NCBI GenBank assembly: GCA_000231825.2
Contig: JH720322.1
Span: forward strand, 372,001-436,000
Direction of reading: 5' to 3'
DNA from: Tetrahymena elliotti 4EA
Lineage: Eukaryota > Ciliophora > Oligohymenophorea > Hymenostomatida > Tetrahymenidae
DNA length: 64,000 nucleotides
The notes below the pieces were generated by a model. The model was not told where the DNA came from, searched no databases, and saw nothing but the letters and a program-made list of their open reading frames with translations. Position numbers and translations under genes: made by a program. This document shows, piece by piece, positions 12,501-25,293 of the stretch. Numbering within the stretch: the first letter of the stretch is position 1; the number at the start of each line of letters is the position of its first letter.

Positions 12501-13983
12501 ACTGAAGATAATCTTTTAGAGAGATCTTCTTGAAGCATTTCCTCAATTATATTTTTAACTTCGTACAAAATAATCTAACCTTCTTCAATTGATATAAATT
12601 TTTTTGTCTTTAAAAAATATTAATTGCAATTATGTTTAGTAGCATAAAGAAGGAAGTTGAATTAAGGCTGGTGTTTGTTACCTTCTTATTTGTTAGGTTC
12701 ATTAATTTAATCATCAACTTTGTCCTTTTCAAATAATTCAATCACATGGAAGAAAGAATAACCTTCCTTGATCATTTCAATAGAAATCAAACATTTAGCT
12801 GCATTATAAATATCTTTTTTGAAGTAATCAACTTAATCTTTTACATAGAATAAGCTATCAGTCTCTTGCTAATATTATAATTCCTGTTAAGGATTCTCAA
12901 ACGTGATAGATTCTTCAAAAAAGTCAAGGAAAAAGATATTCTTTGAGTGTAAATATATTGAAAAGAGTCCAAACTAGTTCAAAACTTAAAAACGAGCATG
13001 CATTTGTAATAAGTTATCAACAAATCCTTAAAATAGACTTTACATTAACTAAAGATTTATTTATTTATCTTTTAGTAGCTTCAAGACATTGAATAAAGTA
13101 TTTAGACCTATATCAAATTCTAATATGTAAAAAGAGACTTCCTTTTCTCCTATTGTTGATAAATATCTTGTCAAAGATATTATGCTAAAATATTATATCA
13201 AATCTTCATACCCACCATCTAAAGACTGCAAAATTTTCACTAAATTAATTCTTGCTATCTGCTTATTATGTCCACTATTTTCTTCAAATATTTTGATAAT
13301 CTTAGTACAATCAGCATTCATATAACTGCATCCATCTTTGGTCATGCAAGTATATTAGTCCTAATAGTGCTAATTTATCAATTTAAGTAATTCATCAGAA
13401 TTATATCTTTCACCATCTTTTTAACCCTCATAAATATTATATTATTGTTTTAAATTGACTTCTTCTGCATTTTATAAATTAGCTTTATAGTATATGGTGC
13501 TCCATTCTAAAAAGATATTATTATTTTCATCAAAAGATTTATTTCTTCTTCCTACTGACCCTATCTATTCTTAATTTTCCAAACTATTTCCTCTCCCATT
13601 CTTTATATTTTAATCACTAAAAGAATCTTTTTAATTATTTTCTATTTTAGAGGATATAGTTGACAATGAATCGCTATCATCTAAATCATCATTTTCATCA
13701 AAATCGCTTTAAATCTTGCTATTATTTGCTTCAAAAAGGCTATTATTGTATTTATCAGGCTACCTTAAATTATTTTTATTGATATTAGATTAATTTTTGT
13801 CAATTTTTGCATTAAATTTTACAAATTAAGCAATCCTCCTTTATTAGCATCATTCTACGCAGACTGGTTGGAAGCTATATGTGAGTTATCACCCTCATTT
13901 TGATTTCCTTAACTATTTTATGATAGCCTTTAATCTGCTGATCCTATTTATTCAATTTCTATTTAATTTGAGTATTTGTCCAT
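9539..13983 (-). CDS. Large leucine-rich-repeat-like protein, 1374 residues
   Basis: Exons 13983-13823, 13763-12087, 12052-11362, 11186-10791 and 10738-9539 sum to exactly 1375 codons. The N-terminal ~150 residues are polar and rich in N, Q, S and D. A helical region of about 400 residues follows, with no family I recognise. From about residue 620 there are irregular leucine-rich repeats with the pattern L..L.L....., for example LEVLDISNSTKLDYND, LKTIILTNCKSSAPNS and LEKLVLDDSYIND. The C terminus has another LRR-like stretch (LTSIDLSNNKLSIINGL). Repeats of this kind usually mediate protein binding; no catalytic domain is visible. One intron is only 34 nt (12053-12086). It resembles the LRR-like gene at 57759 in style, but I cannot show they are paralogues. 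Confidence 0.7.
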
Positions 13984-15013
13984 ATCAAGTAGTTAAATAA
14001 TAAAAATTTTTTAATATTGATTATAAAAAAGATAGTAAGACTTTTAATCCAATTATATATGAAATTAAAAAGGTTAACTAAATATTTATGAGCTTAAAAA
14101 AAATTGATTAAATTTTAATTCTAAAAATGAAATAGTTGTAATGTGAATTACTAAATAAAATTAAATAATAATAACTTGATTTTGTAAAAAGCTTGCAATA
14201 TCTTATTTATTTAAAATTTTTTTTAAATAATCAGAATACTTTTATTTAAAGATTATCAAATACCAAAAATTCATTTTCTTATTTCTGATATAAAGATAGA
14301 TATGAAAAATTTAAATAATTCTTTAATATCACATAATTATAATCCTTACTATTATTACTTACAATATTGACTTTATATATTTCTTTATTCAAGGATTAAC
14401 CAAAGTTAAAAGTAATAACCAAGTATATTGGCTAATAATATTAATTGGAAGTTAACATTAAAATATTATTCAAGTATTTATTTTAAAATATTAACAATTT
14501 TTATCTATAATTCACTCAAATTGCTATTAAAATAGAATAAAATATATTTTTAATAGAGAAATATAATTTGCAAAAATCAAAACAATCTAAAATTGAAATT
14601 AGAATATCATCCTAATTTAAATATTTAATATATTTTTAATCTAAATTTTTCAAAATGAAAGTAGCTATCTAAAGATTTCATGTAAAACACTTTAAAGATA
14701 TTTTTTTTCCATTAAAAAAGTGGTATTTCTGAAAAAAGAAAGAACTTTATTCAGCCTAAAACAAAATCAAATAAAAAATTTCAAAAAGTTTATTATCAAT
14801 ATTTTGATCTTAAAATTATTCCCTCATTTAATCAAGAAATATGTAGACCACCAATTAAATAAAAAAAATATTTGATAAACAGGAAGTTATTAAAAAAATG
14901 TATTATTTGAGCAATTTATTAGGAAATATAATAAAATAGTAAGTTAATAAAATCAAAAATATATTTTGGTGATAAAATTTTTTGAAAAGTTAATCTAGTA
15001 AAAGAAAAAAAGA
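13984..15013. other. Divergent intergenic region
   Basis: AT-rich spacer between the LRR-like gene (-) and the doubtful gene at 15014 (+). No coding exon, RNA gene or clear repeat seen. Confidence 0.5.
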
Positions 15014-15762
15014 ATGAAGCAATAAAACTCGATAGAATTTGGCAAGAAATACTCTAGACACAAATATGAAGGAAACACATAGGTAGGAATGATATTTAAA
15101 TTTTAGTTATCAATTGAAATACGAATTATTGAGATGATAAGAAAATAGATACATATTTATTAGTAATCCAAAGATGGTTGGTTTTCACTTCTTCTTTATT
15201 TTACAGGTGAAATTTCAATAAAAATGTTTTTTTTATTGTTTGTAAATTTATTAGGCAATTTATTTTTTTATTGCAGTTATTTTTTTTGATTAAACTTTGG
15301 AATTTCTAAACAAAATTATTTTACTTTAAAGATGGTTATAAATTTATTTAATCATATGGCAAGCATTTGAGAGGAAGGAAAAATCTATAAATACAAGGAT
15401 GATGACCCTCGCAAACCACTCAAAGAAATGCAGAGAATTTTATTTTTTTATTAAAGTTATTCTTATTACTAATTTATTATTTTAAATTCTTATTTAATCT
15501 GCAAATTCTTTTTTTCCATAAGTTATTATTGTTTGTTAATTTTTCATTCGTCATGATAGTGATGATGACTGGATAAGTAGAAAAAATCTTAACTAATCTA
15601 GGATTAATGAATTAAATTAGGATTTTGGTTAATTTAAAAAGATGAAGATTAATCTTTTGTTTAGGAAGTGCAAAGTGTCAATCAAGTGTATTTAAGGGAG
15701 AAAGTTTGATTACTATTGCAACCTTTTAAAATTATCAGTTTAGATAAATTTCGTAGCATTGA
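15014..15762 (+). CDS. Doubtful multi-exon gene, unknown product
   Basis: Four stretches have protein-like composition but I could not assemble all joins. The first exon from ATG 15014 reads MKQQNSIEFGKKYSRHKYEG and meets GTAGGA at 15083. A middle stretch near 15371-15436 reads EEGKIYKYKDDDPRKPLKEM. A third from about 15558 reads DDDWISRKNLNQSRINELNQ, then a 37-nt intron (15627-15663) gives a frame that reads on to TGA at 15760-15762. Highly charged, no family recognised. Outer limits are the first ATG and that TGA. It could instead be a decayed gene. Confidence 0.35.
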
Positions 15763-16447
15763 AAGATTAAAATGTGAGTTAATTTTAAATTATAGTTTTG
15801 CTTGCTAGTTAACTAAATACTAATCTTATGAATTGTATCAATAAAGTAAGTTTAAGACTATATGAGTGAGATTATATTTAATATTAATATGAATTTAAGG
15901 GGGCTAACATTTATAAAGAAGAGTAGTATGATCACTGTTTATTGTAATAGGAGATCTTTTTACTATAGTCATAATATTATTATCAGGTATGAAAAAGGTA
16001 AGGTTTATTTGTTTTAATAATTGTTTGTTTGTTTTTATGTATGCATGTGATTGAGGAATTGGAGCAACATTATATAAAAAGTATGGTTTTTATATTTTAG
16101 GAAGTATTATTAATATTATATTTAATTTTCTTATCAGAGCTAATTAATTTTTATTATTTTTGGTTTTAAACCAACCTATGATTTTCCTTGTTAAGATGAT
16201 GGTACTCTTATTGTTGTCATTTACATATTATTCATATGTTTTAATTATATAAGCTGGAAATCTATAAGATAGATCCTTTTTTTTGTTTTGGCATATTTTA
16301 TTTTTAAAGTAGGTTGTATAGGTTTTGTTTTATGTTTATTTATTTTAATTGTTTGGTATGTATTCTGTGTTGAGTGAATGGAAAGAGTATGATATGAGCG
16401 TGCTATTTTTGAGCTAACTCAGATCATTTAGTATTAATTTAGATTTT
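15763..16447. other. Convergent intergenic spacer
   Basis: 3' flanks of the 15014 gene (+) and the BET gene (-). AT-rich. It holds an 11-base match to the start of the Tetrahymena chromosome breakage sequence at 16167-16177 (see findings). Confidence 0.5.
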
Positions 16448-18978
16448 TCAACAATTAAATTGACTGTCACTATCATCTATTAAATAAAAAAATGAATTTA
16501 GAATTTTGAGGGAAAAATTTTTGATTTAGGCAAAAAAAATGCAAAATGTAATTACTGTCACTAATGTTAGAAGAGTCTGAATCTATATCGTTGAGATCTC
16601 CTTAGTCATCCATTCCCTAATTCATGTCGTGCTAATGTTAGGTATATTCTGTTTATCCATTACCATAAGAACCAAGAGTTTATGTGTGCATCTACTCCAT
16701 TTGATATTGGCTAGGGTGCATAGGAACTTGGTATTATTGTGTGTGTTGCTGGATAGTGCTCTAAGTCATATCTGTATAGTTATAATCTAATATTAATATA
16801 GCGTATCAAACGAAATTTAATTAAAATTTTGAAAATATTTAATGGTATTTTTTTAAATGAAAATCTAAAAAAAGTAGCATTAATTTATTTATTGGTTGAT
16901 AGAATTATAAATTCAATAAAAATGGACAATTAATTACCTTAAACAATTACGGTTTCATGATGAGTAGCTGCAGTTTCATCGTCTTAGCCAAATGTTGAAT
17001 TTTGAATGAGTTTTTAGTCAGCATTCATAGACTTTTCTTGGATTTTTGCTTATTTCTTTGATAATCTTTTGTTGTTAGCAGCCATATTTTGCTTAACATA
17101 CTATTCTAATTCACGAGTTTTACGAACTGACAAAGCATCAATATCGAAGGTAAGTATTTTATCATCATATTACTAGTTACCATCTGATTGTACGATTTCC
17201 CAAACACCACGTAAACATTCGGGAGGAAGTTACAAGATATTTTGTCCAAGATTCTTTTTTTCTTGCATTGTCATGGGCATATCCATTTTTGAAGTAGGAT
17301 TTTTAGTTTTTTTGGTGAGTTAAGAATTATTTGTTAGAGGAACTTGAATAGGTTGAAGGCCAGATATCTTATTCTTCTTAGTACCTTTTTAGTTTTAGTT
17401 AAAGAGCTCTGTTAATGTTTAAATAATAGCGGAAGGGGAAGTTCTGGAATCAGTTTTAGTATATAAGTTGGTTTCTATTTCTTTGAACTTTTTAGCAAAG
17501 TATTTTTCCATTTCGAGAGTCATATTATATATTTATGAGTCACGGTTATTGTAGATGAAACTATTTTTCCAGATCTTGTGGATATCAGCTGCAAATTAAG
17601 TTGGAGATTAGTAGAGGTGAGTTTTAAGATTTTTTTCTACTGTAGACAAATCCATAGGTTCACGGATGACCATATAGTAATCTGGGCAGCCTTCTTTGAT
17701 TGGATCAACCGGTTTCAAGAAAGGCTTTGATGACTTATGCTTCTGGAGAGAGTGAAGAATATGTAAGCATTTCTTTTATTCAATAGGATTCATACCTCCA
17801 TAACTAATTTCTTTATTAGCAACGGCGGATATGAGATCTCTTTACTTCTTTGAAATTTTAGCTGCAAGGTTTGCTTCATTCTTTCTTTTATTTAACTTTA
17901 AAGCTTTTTCGTTTTGCTTGAGTTTCTTTTCTTTACGAGGCTTGCTAGTAGTGTTCTTGCGTTAACCAGTAGGCTTCATGTGAATCAAATTTGAATTGTA
18001 GATTTCAGGTTACTACATTTGTTAGTTCATGTGCATTTAGTCAGATGTTTAATATTAAGATGAGTTTTGTTGTTGATAATAATCGTTATTTTGGCCTTAT
18101 CCATACATATTACCTCCTTAATTCATTTATTATTACTACATTTACATATTATTCATTTAGTTAAATTGTGATTATTGTTAAATTTGTTATTGCTATTATT
18201 GGTAACCAAGCTAACTATTATTCTAAGAGTATTATTGGGTCAAGGCAGGATTCTAGCCAGATTATTAGCTGATTTGGCTTTAATTCAAGTTGGTATTATA
18301 TTAAGTTTATTAATTTTGAATTTAAGATTATTGGTTATTGAAATGGCCATTATTGTTTGCATTCATTCCATTTGCTGACAAGTGTGGATAACCGCCTTAG
18401 TTCATTCCTTAGAAGCTTAAAGATGGGACAGCATACCCTTCCTAGGGGTTAAGCTTTCCAGAACCATACTTTTTAGGAGCTTTAGATGAAGGGGCAAATT
18501 AGCCATTTGAGTTTCTTAATTACCCATCCTATATTTAAGATAAGATTTAATTTAGAAATTATTTAAACGTGAATGATGAGTTGCTATATATTTTGATAGT
18601 AATTGACTCAATCAAATGAATAGATTCATTCAACACTCATTTGAATTTTCAAAAAATTTTTTGAAAAAGACAAAACAAAATATATACATTTTAACGACCG
18701 AATTAAGCTATTGTTTTAGTGAAGCTTCCTGATTTGGATCTGGCTGGCTTTGAAGCGAACTAGAGAGAGTATCCTTTGGGAAGCAATTCATTTATGATTC
18801 TTTATTGTTCAGAAGATAAGAAGAATTCAACAGTGGTGTTGTTCTATGGATTTATCTGTTTTTTTTAAAAAATATTTTAATGCTAAAGAAAAAAATAATT
18901 TTGGATTGTAAAAAAATATATTTTCTTTTCTTAATATTTTTGCTCAATAAAATTTTTTGCTTTGCGCGCATGCAACAT
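16448..18978 (-). CDS. BET-family chromatin protein, single bromodomain plus NET domain
   Basis: Exons 18978-18688, 18528-16938, 16786-16556 and 16476-16448 give 713 residues. The N-terminal third is rich in Q, N, G and Y (prion-like composition). A lysine-rich segment follows, then a bromodomain at about 350-460 with [31 protein letters not shown] and IYNNRDSQIY; the Asn of YNN fits the acetyl-lysine-binding Asn. A NET/extra-terminal domain at about 510-575 starts [14 protein letters not shown] and contains [22 protein letters not shown] and LRELEQYV-like RKTRELEQYV. The tail ends in an Asp/Ser cluster. BET proteins read acetylated histones and recruit transcription machinery. Animal BET proteins have two bromodomains; one is common in plants and protists. 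The start is provisional, since the first exon may hold another intron. Confidence 0.85.
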
Positions 18979-20216
18979 AATGTTTAAATATTCTAAACAA
19001 ATTGCTATTCTTAGCTTAGCTATTGTTTTTGTATCTATCTAATATAAATATTTTCACAATTTGAAAAAGAAAACAATAGAATATTCATAAAAACACACTC
19101 TACCATCAAATCCTATCTAAAAAACTATTATTTCAACCTAAATTTTTATAATTTGAAAATCATTTTTTCTTTAGTAGCATAAATTTTAGTAGCACTGCTG
19201 AGAATGAGAATCAAGCTAATATTCATGCTATTTGATAATGCATATGAAACTAATAATCTAATTCCCTTTTAGTGTCTATTTATTCTAAATTGATAGAAAA
19301 TGTGCAACTAACTAGATTTTAGTATTTAGTAGATATCTAAAGAAGACAGCAAGGCAACAACACTGTGCAGTGCTAGATAAGAGAAGATAAGGTAAGTTAA
19401 GTTATGATAAACCCAAACTAATAATGAATGAACTCTCATTCATATATAAGACAATTTAGTGAAAGACCAACGATTTGATTACATGCATAATTGGAAGCCT
19501 TTGAATGTATTTTACTATTTTACGCATTTGAAAATGAAAATATTTTAAAATAAAATAATTGTTCGGGAATGCTTGATATCTTTTTTAATTTGAATGGACA
19601 AATTGAAGAGTAGGATTTTATGATAGAGTGTGTTTTACGAAAGAGGAGTAGCTACTATTCAACCAACCAACTAACTAACTAATAATGAAGCTATGAGAAT
19701 GGAAGAACGTTGTTGTTAATAATTGGATGCGTAGGTGTATTTCGCTCATCTACTTATTTTACTAATTGCTTAATTTAACTAACTAACTAATGAACTTGCT
19801 ATAAACAATATGTTTTGAATGCATGAAAAGCTTGAGCGAGTAAATATAAATATGAAAAGAAAGAGAAAAAAAGAGGAGAAATAATTTTAATTTTAATTAA
19901 ATACCTGGTTACTATTTAAGTTATCCATTTTAACAAATTAATTCAAATGTCTTTAATTTAATAAGAATTTATTATGAACTTTTTTTTTGCTTTAAATTGT
20001 ATAATAATTATAAGTGCTTTCTTTATTTGATTCTTTTTATGGGTTTTGAGTTTTTATGCAAGAAGGCTATCTTGAATGAAAGAGTCGTTTTGATTGCTTG
20101 AATATTGGCGCAAATTTTAAGTCGCTGCTCTCGATAAATTTGCAAATAATTAGATATAAATTAAAAATTAATTAATTATAAGAGTACCCCCCAAGGAGTT
20201 TATAAACACTTGATTT

Positions 20217-20236
20217 AAAAGACTTCACAGTCTTTT
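20217..20236. repeat. Perfect 8-bp stem / 4-nt loop inverted repeat followed by T run
   Basis: AAAAGACT, loop TCAC, AGTCTTTT, then more T. It resembles a small hairpin terminator or RNA 3' end, but no RNA gene is recognised next to it. Confidence 0.5.
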
Positions 20237-20856
20237 TTGTTAATTAAAATTCAATCATAAATAAATTTATCTTGCATTTTAATTTAATAAAACCCTCATC
20301 TTATTTTCACAATTTTTATTTAATATTTGATTTCTTTCTTTTCATTAAAACAAAACTTTCTTTCCCCTTTTCATTCATTCTTTCTTTCGTTCATTTATTG
20401 TATTTATTACTTGCTTTTCTTCTTTTATTGCTTCACAATTAACTTGATTGACAAACAGAAAGAGAAAGAAAGAACGACTGATCTATAAAAAAATAAACAC
20501 GCAAACAAACAAGCAAATAAAACAATCATTAATTCTATTTAGATTTTATTTTCCTTCATTTCTTTGACAATTAGTTCTTCTTAGCATTTTAATTATCTTT
20601 TCTATGCCCCTTATTCATTTATTTATCATTCTTAATTATTTGATTAGGCTTTTGGAATGATTAAAAAATATATATATATATAAATAAATAAATAAAATAC
20701 AAGCAAAATTTTTTATTTTTCCTCTTTATCAAATATTCATTAAGAACCCACCCCTCTAAATCATTTTCCCCACCCTATTTAAAATTAATCATTTTTTTTT
20801 GAAGAATACCCAACACTCAATCATTAGCATATTTTAGTTTCATTTTTCAAATATTT

Positions 20857-21045
20857 TCATTCGTTATTCATATTTCCAGGATTAGCTTGGGACTCCTTCT
20901 TGAGAAAAACGCCATGACATCTGTTCCAGTAATATAACAATCTGTAAAAAAAGTCACCATCATGATCAGCTATAGCGATATTAGGACAAAGTTTTAAAAA
21001 AACAATATTCTCAATTTCAAATTCTGAATCATCTCTTTTTAACAT
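20857..21045 (-). CDS. Isolated small ORF, 62 residues, doubtful
   Basis: Starts MLKRDDSEFEIENIVFLK and includes DHDGDFFYRLLYYWNRCHG, with Cys, His, Trp and Asp content well above that of chance ORFs in this block. The stop is TGA, and no Gln codon of the TAA/TAG type occurs. It could be a real small gene, an exon of something longer, or chance. No family recognised. Confidence 0.25.
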   Translation of the reverse strand: MLKRDDSEFEIENIVFLKLCPNIAIADHDGDFFYRLLYYWNRCHGVFLKKESQANPGNMNNE

Positions 21046-21514
21046 TCATTTTTTGAACAAAACCTCAAATTTGGATGAAAATTATCCAATAAAATCATTT
21101 CATTTTCTTGATTCATGCACAAATTAGATTTTTGTGTAAATTATTTGTAATTTACAAAGAGGTAGCACAATTTTTTATTGGCCAAATTGGTGAAAAAATG
21201 CTGAAAAGCAATTTCGCAACAACTATTTTCAAAAGACCCTGTAATCATAGAGCCGGCGACAATTTTACAAACCATTTTTGCAAATAAAATGTTTTTTTGA
21301 ATGAAATTTACCGTAATTTTTAAATACCATGGTTAATTTTAGAATTGGATTATTAGAATTAGTGAGAAAGGCAGCAAATAAGCAAAAATGGTTAAAGGAA
21401 AAAATATACTTTACCGCGTTACTCCCTCTAACAATTTCCTTTGAATAAATAACTTTTTTTCTTTTTTTTTGTGATTCTGTTTTAAAATCAAATAGAAAAA
21501 AGTAAATAAATAAA

Positions 21515-21600
21515 CAAATAATCAATCAATTAATAAATCAAGAAAGTTATCAATCGATCAATCAATCAAACAAATAAACTAAAGCAAGCAAACATTTAAA
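21515..21600. repeat. Simple-sequence tract (ATCA/AACA/AATA type)
   Basis: Runs of AATCAATCAATTAATAAATC, CGATCAATCAATCAAACAAA and related 4-base units. It is a low-complexity microsatellite in non-coding DNA. Confidence 0.6.
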
Positions 21601-24600
21601 TGAATTTTTATAACAATAAAAAAATATATTCAAAGAAACCCTTGTTTATTTTTTTTGTTTGAATTCAAGCATTGCAATGAATCAAAAATGAAAGACGCAA
21701 ATAATAAAGTGAATACCAGTGTGATTGATTGATTGTTTCATTTAAATCAAAAAAATTATTATTGATATAATCAGAAAAATAAAGAATCCTATAATGTGTG
21801 AGCATCATTATTATAAATAAAAGTCAATAGAATTTATAAATAAATTAAATAGGGTGATAAATTGATATTAATCTCTTGCTATGTTTGTTGCTTCTCTTAA
21901 ATCTAATGATAGAAGAAAGAGTAGAATTAAAGTCATATTTAAAATTAACTAAAAAATATATAATCCCTGATGTAGACGAACCTTACGCTGCTTAATAGAG
22001 ACATTTTGCTTAGTCTATTTCATTCAAAACTACCAAAAAAATAATTTGAAAAAAAGCAGGTTAGAAAGCCTGTCAACTCATCATAGGACTTACACTTCCT
22101 GTTTTTGATTATTTCAAATAAAATTAACTTTGATTATAGACTCCTTACCAAAATCAAAATCAAGTATTTATTTTTTCCTCCTTTTTTTCTCATGTAAATC
22201 TTTACTCTTTAATTAAAATTTGCATGTGTTCTTCCCTCCCCACAAACAAACAAACTAACAAAAATAATTATTATTTTATTTTGATTTGATTTTGATTTAA
22301 TTTTTTTTTGATACCGCGTTTTCCCCCTTTCTTTTTGAATACGTCTTTGATCACTTGTTAATTTTGATTTTGATTTTGCTTTTGTTTTTTTCCCTTTTTC
22401 ACTTTTTCTTAAATTTTATTTGCTGTGAATGCTTGCGTGTGTGTGTATATATATGTGTCTCTTATATTTTTATTTTTCCCTTCCCAACCCTATTACTGTC
22501 GTTTCTGCTTGCTGCACGCAATTGGTGGATTGATTGATTCTTTTTATTATTTTGTTTTGTTATGCATATACATACCAATAAATAAAAAGTAAATTTTTTT
22601 CAATATTTATTGATATAAATAATACTCATTTTGCTTGTTTTGTTTTTTTTATTCTTCTTCTTTCTCACAATCCTCCCACTCTTACTGATTACAAACATAC
22701 AAAATATACATCTTTTTACTAAATAAATCATTTAAATAATATTTTTAAGGGGGGAAACGAGAAAGAAAAAGATAAACAAACATATTATTGAAATTGTTTG
22801 TTTTTTTAAAAATTTCATACAATATTTACTGTTTTTTGTTTATTTGTTGCTTTTCTGCTTCATTAAGCTTTCTCTTTACTAAAATATGATATCTCATATT
22901 TCTAGAAAAAAATTTTGAGAGAGAGAAAGTAGAAAAAAATGATTTTTATTGAAAATTTGGGCTTTTTATTAATTTTCATACGAAGCAGGAGTCACATAAA
23001 GGGATTTTAATGCAGCGCAATAGATTTTTGAATTTTAATAACAAAGTAAAAAAGCAGGTAGATTTTTAAAAAAATATATTCGAATTATTAAAATCTTATT
23101 AAAAAATTTTTTAAATTTCAGGATATTCTCATTTACATATTAAATTATTTCTAATTTCTTTCTTTTGCTCATTAGGTTTTTAATTTTCAGTGAAAGAGAA
23201 GGAAGAAAGAAAGATCAAACGTAAACTGAGTGCGCTTTAGCAGGGTATCTAAAGTTTTCTAATAGGTTAAAATCAATAAATTTTTTAAGCTGAATAACGA
23301 ATGCTACAATATTCTAATTTTGTTTAACTTTATAAAAAAGGCTTAGGAATAAAATTCTTAAATATTAGTCCATCTGAAAATATTAGAATTATTAAGGTGG
23401 ATTAGTGAAAAATATTTGAAAAAAGTAAATTAAATAATTTAATCAGCCGATGGATAGATAGATCAATTCGATCAATCAATCATTTAGTAAAAATAATTGT
23501 CTCAATATAATTCGCTTTTTTTTCTTTATGTCTAATCACTAATTTCTTCTTTAGTCATTAATTCTAAAAGAAATTAATAGAAATTAAAACGTAAGAAAAT
23601 TCAAAAATAAACAAAAAGCAAAATTTTCAATTTAATTTTTTCTGCTTTTGTATTCAAATTAATTATTTATGTATCCCTTTATTGATTTGAGTACTTGTTT
23701 GCTTATTATTTTTTTTTGTATTTTCCTTCTAACATCTTTCGCTTTATAGCTGTATTCTTACCTACCTGTGTAATACTTGTAGTATTTTGTTTCTTTTTTT
23801 TTGCTTGTTTGTTTTGTTTAGATGAATAAATAAAGAATGTTCTTCAAAATTTGCATTTCTCTGATACTAATTTTTCATTCCTGTGCCACCCTATTGTCTA
23901 TACTCTTCCTTCTCCTTACTTCGGTCCTTGATATCTCTAGTATGCTATGCATTTTAATTCAGAGCACTTAGCTTTTATAAATAGTACACATATATACAAA
24001 TAATACATAAAATTGCAAAACGAGGATTTCTTATTTAATTAATATCAAAAAATTTAATGAGTTTTTATTCTAAGCAAAATTAGCTAAAGCTTGCAAGCTA
24101 TACTTTACTATTATTCTAGATCTTCTTTTTCCTTTCTATTTCTAACAGGTTTATTCATATATTAGTATTGAGAATGATTTTAAAAAAGCATTAACGGAAT
24201 AGGGGGCCACAAAGGAGCTAGCTAGTTATCAGGTTTTTGATTCATTTATATAGAGGCTTATTTATTTATTACAATTAAAAAGTAAAAATACTATAAAAAT
24301 TAACTCATTTTCTTCTACTAATTTAATTAGTATGTCAAAGACATAGAAATTTTGTAATTCAAACTGAAAGAGATCAATATTCAATTATTATTTTTAAATT
24401 ACTAATCCCTATCAAAAAATTTACTCAAATTACTAGTAAATTCTAAGTCTTTTTTTATTAATTCAAATTATTTACATAAGTTTCTTTTACATTTATGAAA
24501 CGAAATTCAACATGTCCTAATTAATTTTATTTACAAAATTTTAATTTTAGTTATTATTAAAAAAATTTAGATAAAATTTCAATTCAGCTTATTATTTTTT

Positions 24601-25293
24601 TACTAAAATATTTTAATTGTTTATCATTCAAAAAATAAAATAAAAATTTAAATAAATTTCCTTATTTTGCTTGCAGCCTTATTTTTTGACATTTAAACAG
24701 CAACTATTTTTTTTTTGATTAATAAGTTATTTCATTTATTGTTCATTTTTACATTTAACAAGTTAAAAAATAAAATTTTTTATCTTTATTTCATTTTTCA
24801 AAAAATCTTAATGATTATTTCAATATTTAATGTTCAACATACTTAATACTTATTTCATATTAAATTTTTCATTCACTTATTTTTAGATTTCAATGCTTTG
24901 AAAATCTATTTTTTTTTAGACAGAGATTACCTGTAAAATCTTAAATTATTGTAATAAAAATAGTTTTTTCATTGAATTTTGAACAATCTAAAATTTTCTG
25001 ATTTTCCAAATACGAATTACTTGTAAAAATTTTAATTTAAAGCTAAACCTTCTTTTAATTTTGATTAATTTAGCAGAATTCACAATGTAATTCAAAATTT
25101 AGATAACTGAAAAATTGATAAGATTTTTGCTTTGAATTAAAATTTATAGTAATAAGCAATAGTTTTGAATTTTTTACCTAATGAGTAAATGGCAGGTTTT
25201 TCTAAATAAAGATTGTTATGTACATTAGAGATAAGTTAAAAAAGTCTGCTATAAATAAATTTTTTTAGGTAGATCTATCTATCTTAATAGAAT

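Larger units (their letters stand above)
18979..25293. other. 6.3 kb gene-poor AT-rich block
   Basis: Lies between the start of the BET gene and the 3' end of ORC4, both on the - strand. It holds homopolymer runs, (CTAA)n-like tracts near 19665-19690 and 19780-19800, ATCA/AACA repeats at 21515-21600, TATATA/AAATA repeats near 20670-20700 and a GT/AT tract near 22436-22460. There are two short ORFs of more normal composition (20857-21045 minus; near 21881 plus), neither convincing. The right-hand BET flank must include its promoter and 5' UTR. Confidence 0.5.

Noticed and set aside
18175..18378. 67-residue leucine-rich ORF on + strand
   Set aside because: Antisense to the Q/N-rich N terminus of the BET protein; CAA/TAA Gln codons read backwards as Leu.
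21881..22270. Possible spliced + strand gene starting MFVASLKSNDRRKSRIK
   Set aside because: After the first 17 residues the reading is low-complexity and stays open only because TGA is the sole stop; no conserved motif.
22355..22537. 60-residue ORF rich in Leu, Ile and Phe
   Set aside because: Translation of T-rich low-complexity DNA with a GT/AT microsatellite.
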